64,000 bases of DNA from Pseudoxanthomonas jiangsuensis (lineage in GTDB: Bacteria > Pseudomonadota > Gammaproteobacteria > Xanthomonadales > Xanthomonadaceae), in assembly GCF_010093185.1 (NCBI RefSeq), contig NZ_PDWL01000007.1:1-64000 (forward strand). The letters are read 5' to 3'. Made by a program: the position numbers and the translations under genes. Shown here piece after piece: positions 62,844 through 64,000 of the stretch. The notes beneath the pieces are model-generated. The model saw nothing but the letters and a program-made list of their open reading frames with translations, was not told the DNA's origin and searched no databases. Each line of letters opens with the position of its first letter. The stretch's first letter is position 1.

Positions 62844-64000
62844 GGCGCGCGCCCCACTGCTGCCGTCGGACGCGAGGACACCCGCAAGGAGCGGCCGCGG
62901 CCGATGCCGTAGTAGGCCAGGCCGGCGGCCTCGATCTCCTCGGGCTCGTACAGGTTGCGGCCGTCGAACACCACCGCGTCGGCCAGGGCCGCGTGCAGGC
63001 GGGCGAAGTCCGGGCTGCGGAACTCCTTCCACTCGGTGACCACGACCAGGGCGTCGGCGCCCTCGAGCGCAGCCTGGGCCGAATCGCACAGGACCAGGTC
63101 CTCGCGCTGGCCGAAGATCCGCCGCGCCTCGTCCAGCGCCTCGGGATCGTAGGCGCGCACGCTCGCGCCGGCCTCCCACAGCTGCGCCAGCAGGCGCCGG
63201 CTGGAGGCCTCGCGCATGTCGTCGGTGTTGGGCTTGAACGCCAGCCCCCAGACCGCGAAGGTCTTGCCGCGCACGCCCTCGTCCTCGCCGCGGTCGTAGT
63301 GGCGCTGGACCAGTTCGAACAGGTGGCCCTTCTGCCGCTCGTTCACGCCCTCTACCGCCTCCAGCAGCTGCGCGGGATAGCCGTTCTGCTGCGCGGTGCG
63401 GGCCAGCGCCTGCACGTCCTTGGGGAAGCAGGAGCCGCCGTAGCCGGCGCCGGGATAGATGAAGTGCCAGCCGATCCGCGGGTCGGAGCCGATGCCCTTG
63501 CGCACCGCCTCGACGTCCGCGCCGACCTGCTCGGCGATGTTGGCGATCTCGTTCATGAAGCTGATCTTGGTCGCCAGCATCGCGTTGGCCGCGTACTTGG
63601 TCAGCTCGGCCGAGCGCACGTCCATGACCACGAAGCGGTCGTGGTTGCGGTTGAACGGCGCGTACAGCCGGCGCATGCGCGCCACCGCCGAAGCACTGTC
63701 GGCGCCGACCACGATCCGGTCCGGGCGCATGCAGTCGGCCACCGCGTCGCCCTCCTTGAGGAACTCGGGGTTGGAGACCACGTCGAACGCGACCTCCGCC
63801 CCGCGCGCGGCCAGCTCGGCGGCGATCGCCTCGCGCACCTTGTCGGCCGTGCCCACCGGCACGGTCGACTTGTCCACCACCACGGTCGGCCGCTCGATGT
63901 GGCGGCCGATGGTGCGGGCCACCGCCAGCACGTACTGCAGGTCGGCGCTGCCGTCCTCGTCCGGCGGGGTGCCGACGGCGATGAACACGATGTCGCCGTG
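62840..64000 (-). CDS. UDP-glucose 6-dehydrogenase, N-terminus cut by window end
   Basis: This enzyme oxidises UDP-glucose to UDP-glucuronate for polysaccharides. The visible 387 residues carry the cofactor-binding part ([33 protein letters not shown]), the central [20 protein letters not shown], and the catalytic loop [20 protein letters not shown] with its cysteine. The C-terminal [17 protein letters not shown] completes the fold. The first part of the NAD-binding domain lies beyond base 64000. The tail [19 protein letters not shown] is a variable end. It is coupled to slyX by a 4-nt overlap. Confidence 0.95.
   Translation of the reverse strand, partial: HGDIVFIAVGTPPDEDGSADLQYVLAVARTIGRHIERPTVVVDKSTVPVGTADKVREAIAAELAARGAEVAFDVVSNPEFLKEGDAVADCMRPDRIVVGADSASAVARMRRLYAPFNRNHDRFVVMDVRSAELTKYAANAMLATKISFMNEIANIAEQVGADVEAVRKGIGSDPRIGWHFIYPGAGYGGSCFPKDVQALARTAQQNGYPAQLLEAVEGVNERQKGHLFELVQRHYDRGEDEGVRGKTFAVWGLAFKPNTDDMREASSRRLLAQLWEAGASVRAYDPEALDEARRIFGQREDLVLCDSAQAALEGADALVVVTEWKEFRSPDFARLHAALADAVVFDGRNLYEPEEIEAAGLAYYGIGRGRSLRVSSRPTAAVGRAP

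Overview
The window looks like chromosomal DNA of a high-GC gammaproteobacterium of the Xanthomonadaceae/Lysobacteraceae (Lysobacter, Luteimonas, Pseudoxanthomonas or a close relative). The reasons are the rpfE-recJ-greA-carB-carA-dapB neighbourhood, a GyrA with glutamine at the E. coli Ser83 position, DUF3011 and DUF6116-like proteins, very high third-codon GC, and abundant small palindromic intergenic repeats. No rRNA, tRNA, CRISPR array, transposase or prophage gene was seen. The species is an inference and is not proven here.

Bases 1-78 are not genomic. They match, with a few errors, an Illumina P7 adapter, an 8-base index and the Nextera read-2 transposase sequence, so genuine DNA starts near base 79 and the first gene (a TonB-like protein) may lack its 5' end.

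Layout. 0.1-9.4 kb: TonB-like protein; serC-pheA-aroA (aromatic and serine synthesis, minus strand); msrP-msrQ (periplasmic methionine sulfoxide repair); an FHA membrane protein; two polyhydroxyalkanoate-granule-type proteins; a degenerate membrane Mrr-like protein. 9.5-17.4 kb: gyrA, then a divergent GntR(YtrA-type)/ABC cassette of five stop-start-coupled or tightly packed genes, one of which fuses a membrane acyltransferase to an ABC ATPase. 17.4-28.5 kb: mtnA, a DUF3011 protein, epmA (translationally coupled to ligA), a Tat-exported aminotransferase, zipA and smc. 28.9-38 kb: a ubiquinone hydroxylase, a quinone reductase, asnB, a fused alpha-keto acid dehydrogenase E1, a GNAT protein, glutaryl-CoA dehydrogenase and a glycine-zipper protein. 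38.1-43.7 kb: small DUF6116-like protein, tatD, tcdA, an anchored cytochrome, a lipoprotein, cold-shock protein, DUF456, phospholipase A and a lower-GC gene remnant. 43.7-53 kb: GST, class I fumarase, a SigJ-type sigma factor with a carboxymuconolactone decarboxylase, a membrane LytTR regulator, an acyltransferase, a diguanylate cyclase and a DUF1176 protein. 53-64 kb: recJ, rpfE, greA, carB, carA, dapB, a YaiL-type protein, slyX and a UDP-glucose dehydrogenase cut by the window end.

Across the window, three 105-bp palindromic repeats with perfect 24-bp ends sit just downstream of stop codons. Five minus-strand genes have a TAnnnT box 6-7 nt before the start codon, which suggests leaderless transcripts. 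The most unusual locus is the GntR/ABC cassette with its acyltransferase-ATPase fusion (12.47-17.40 kb).
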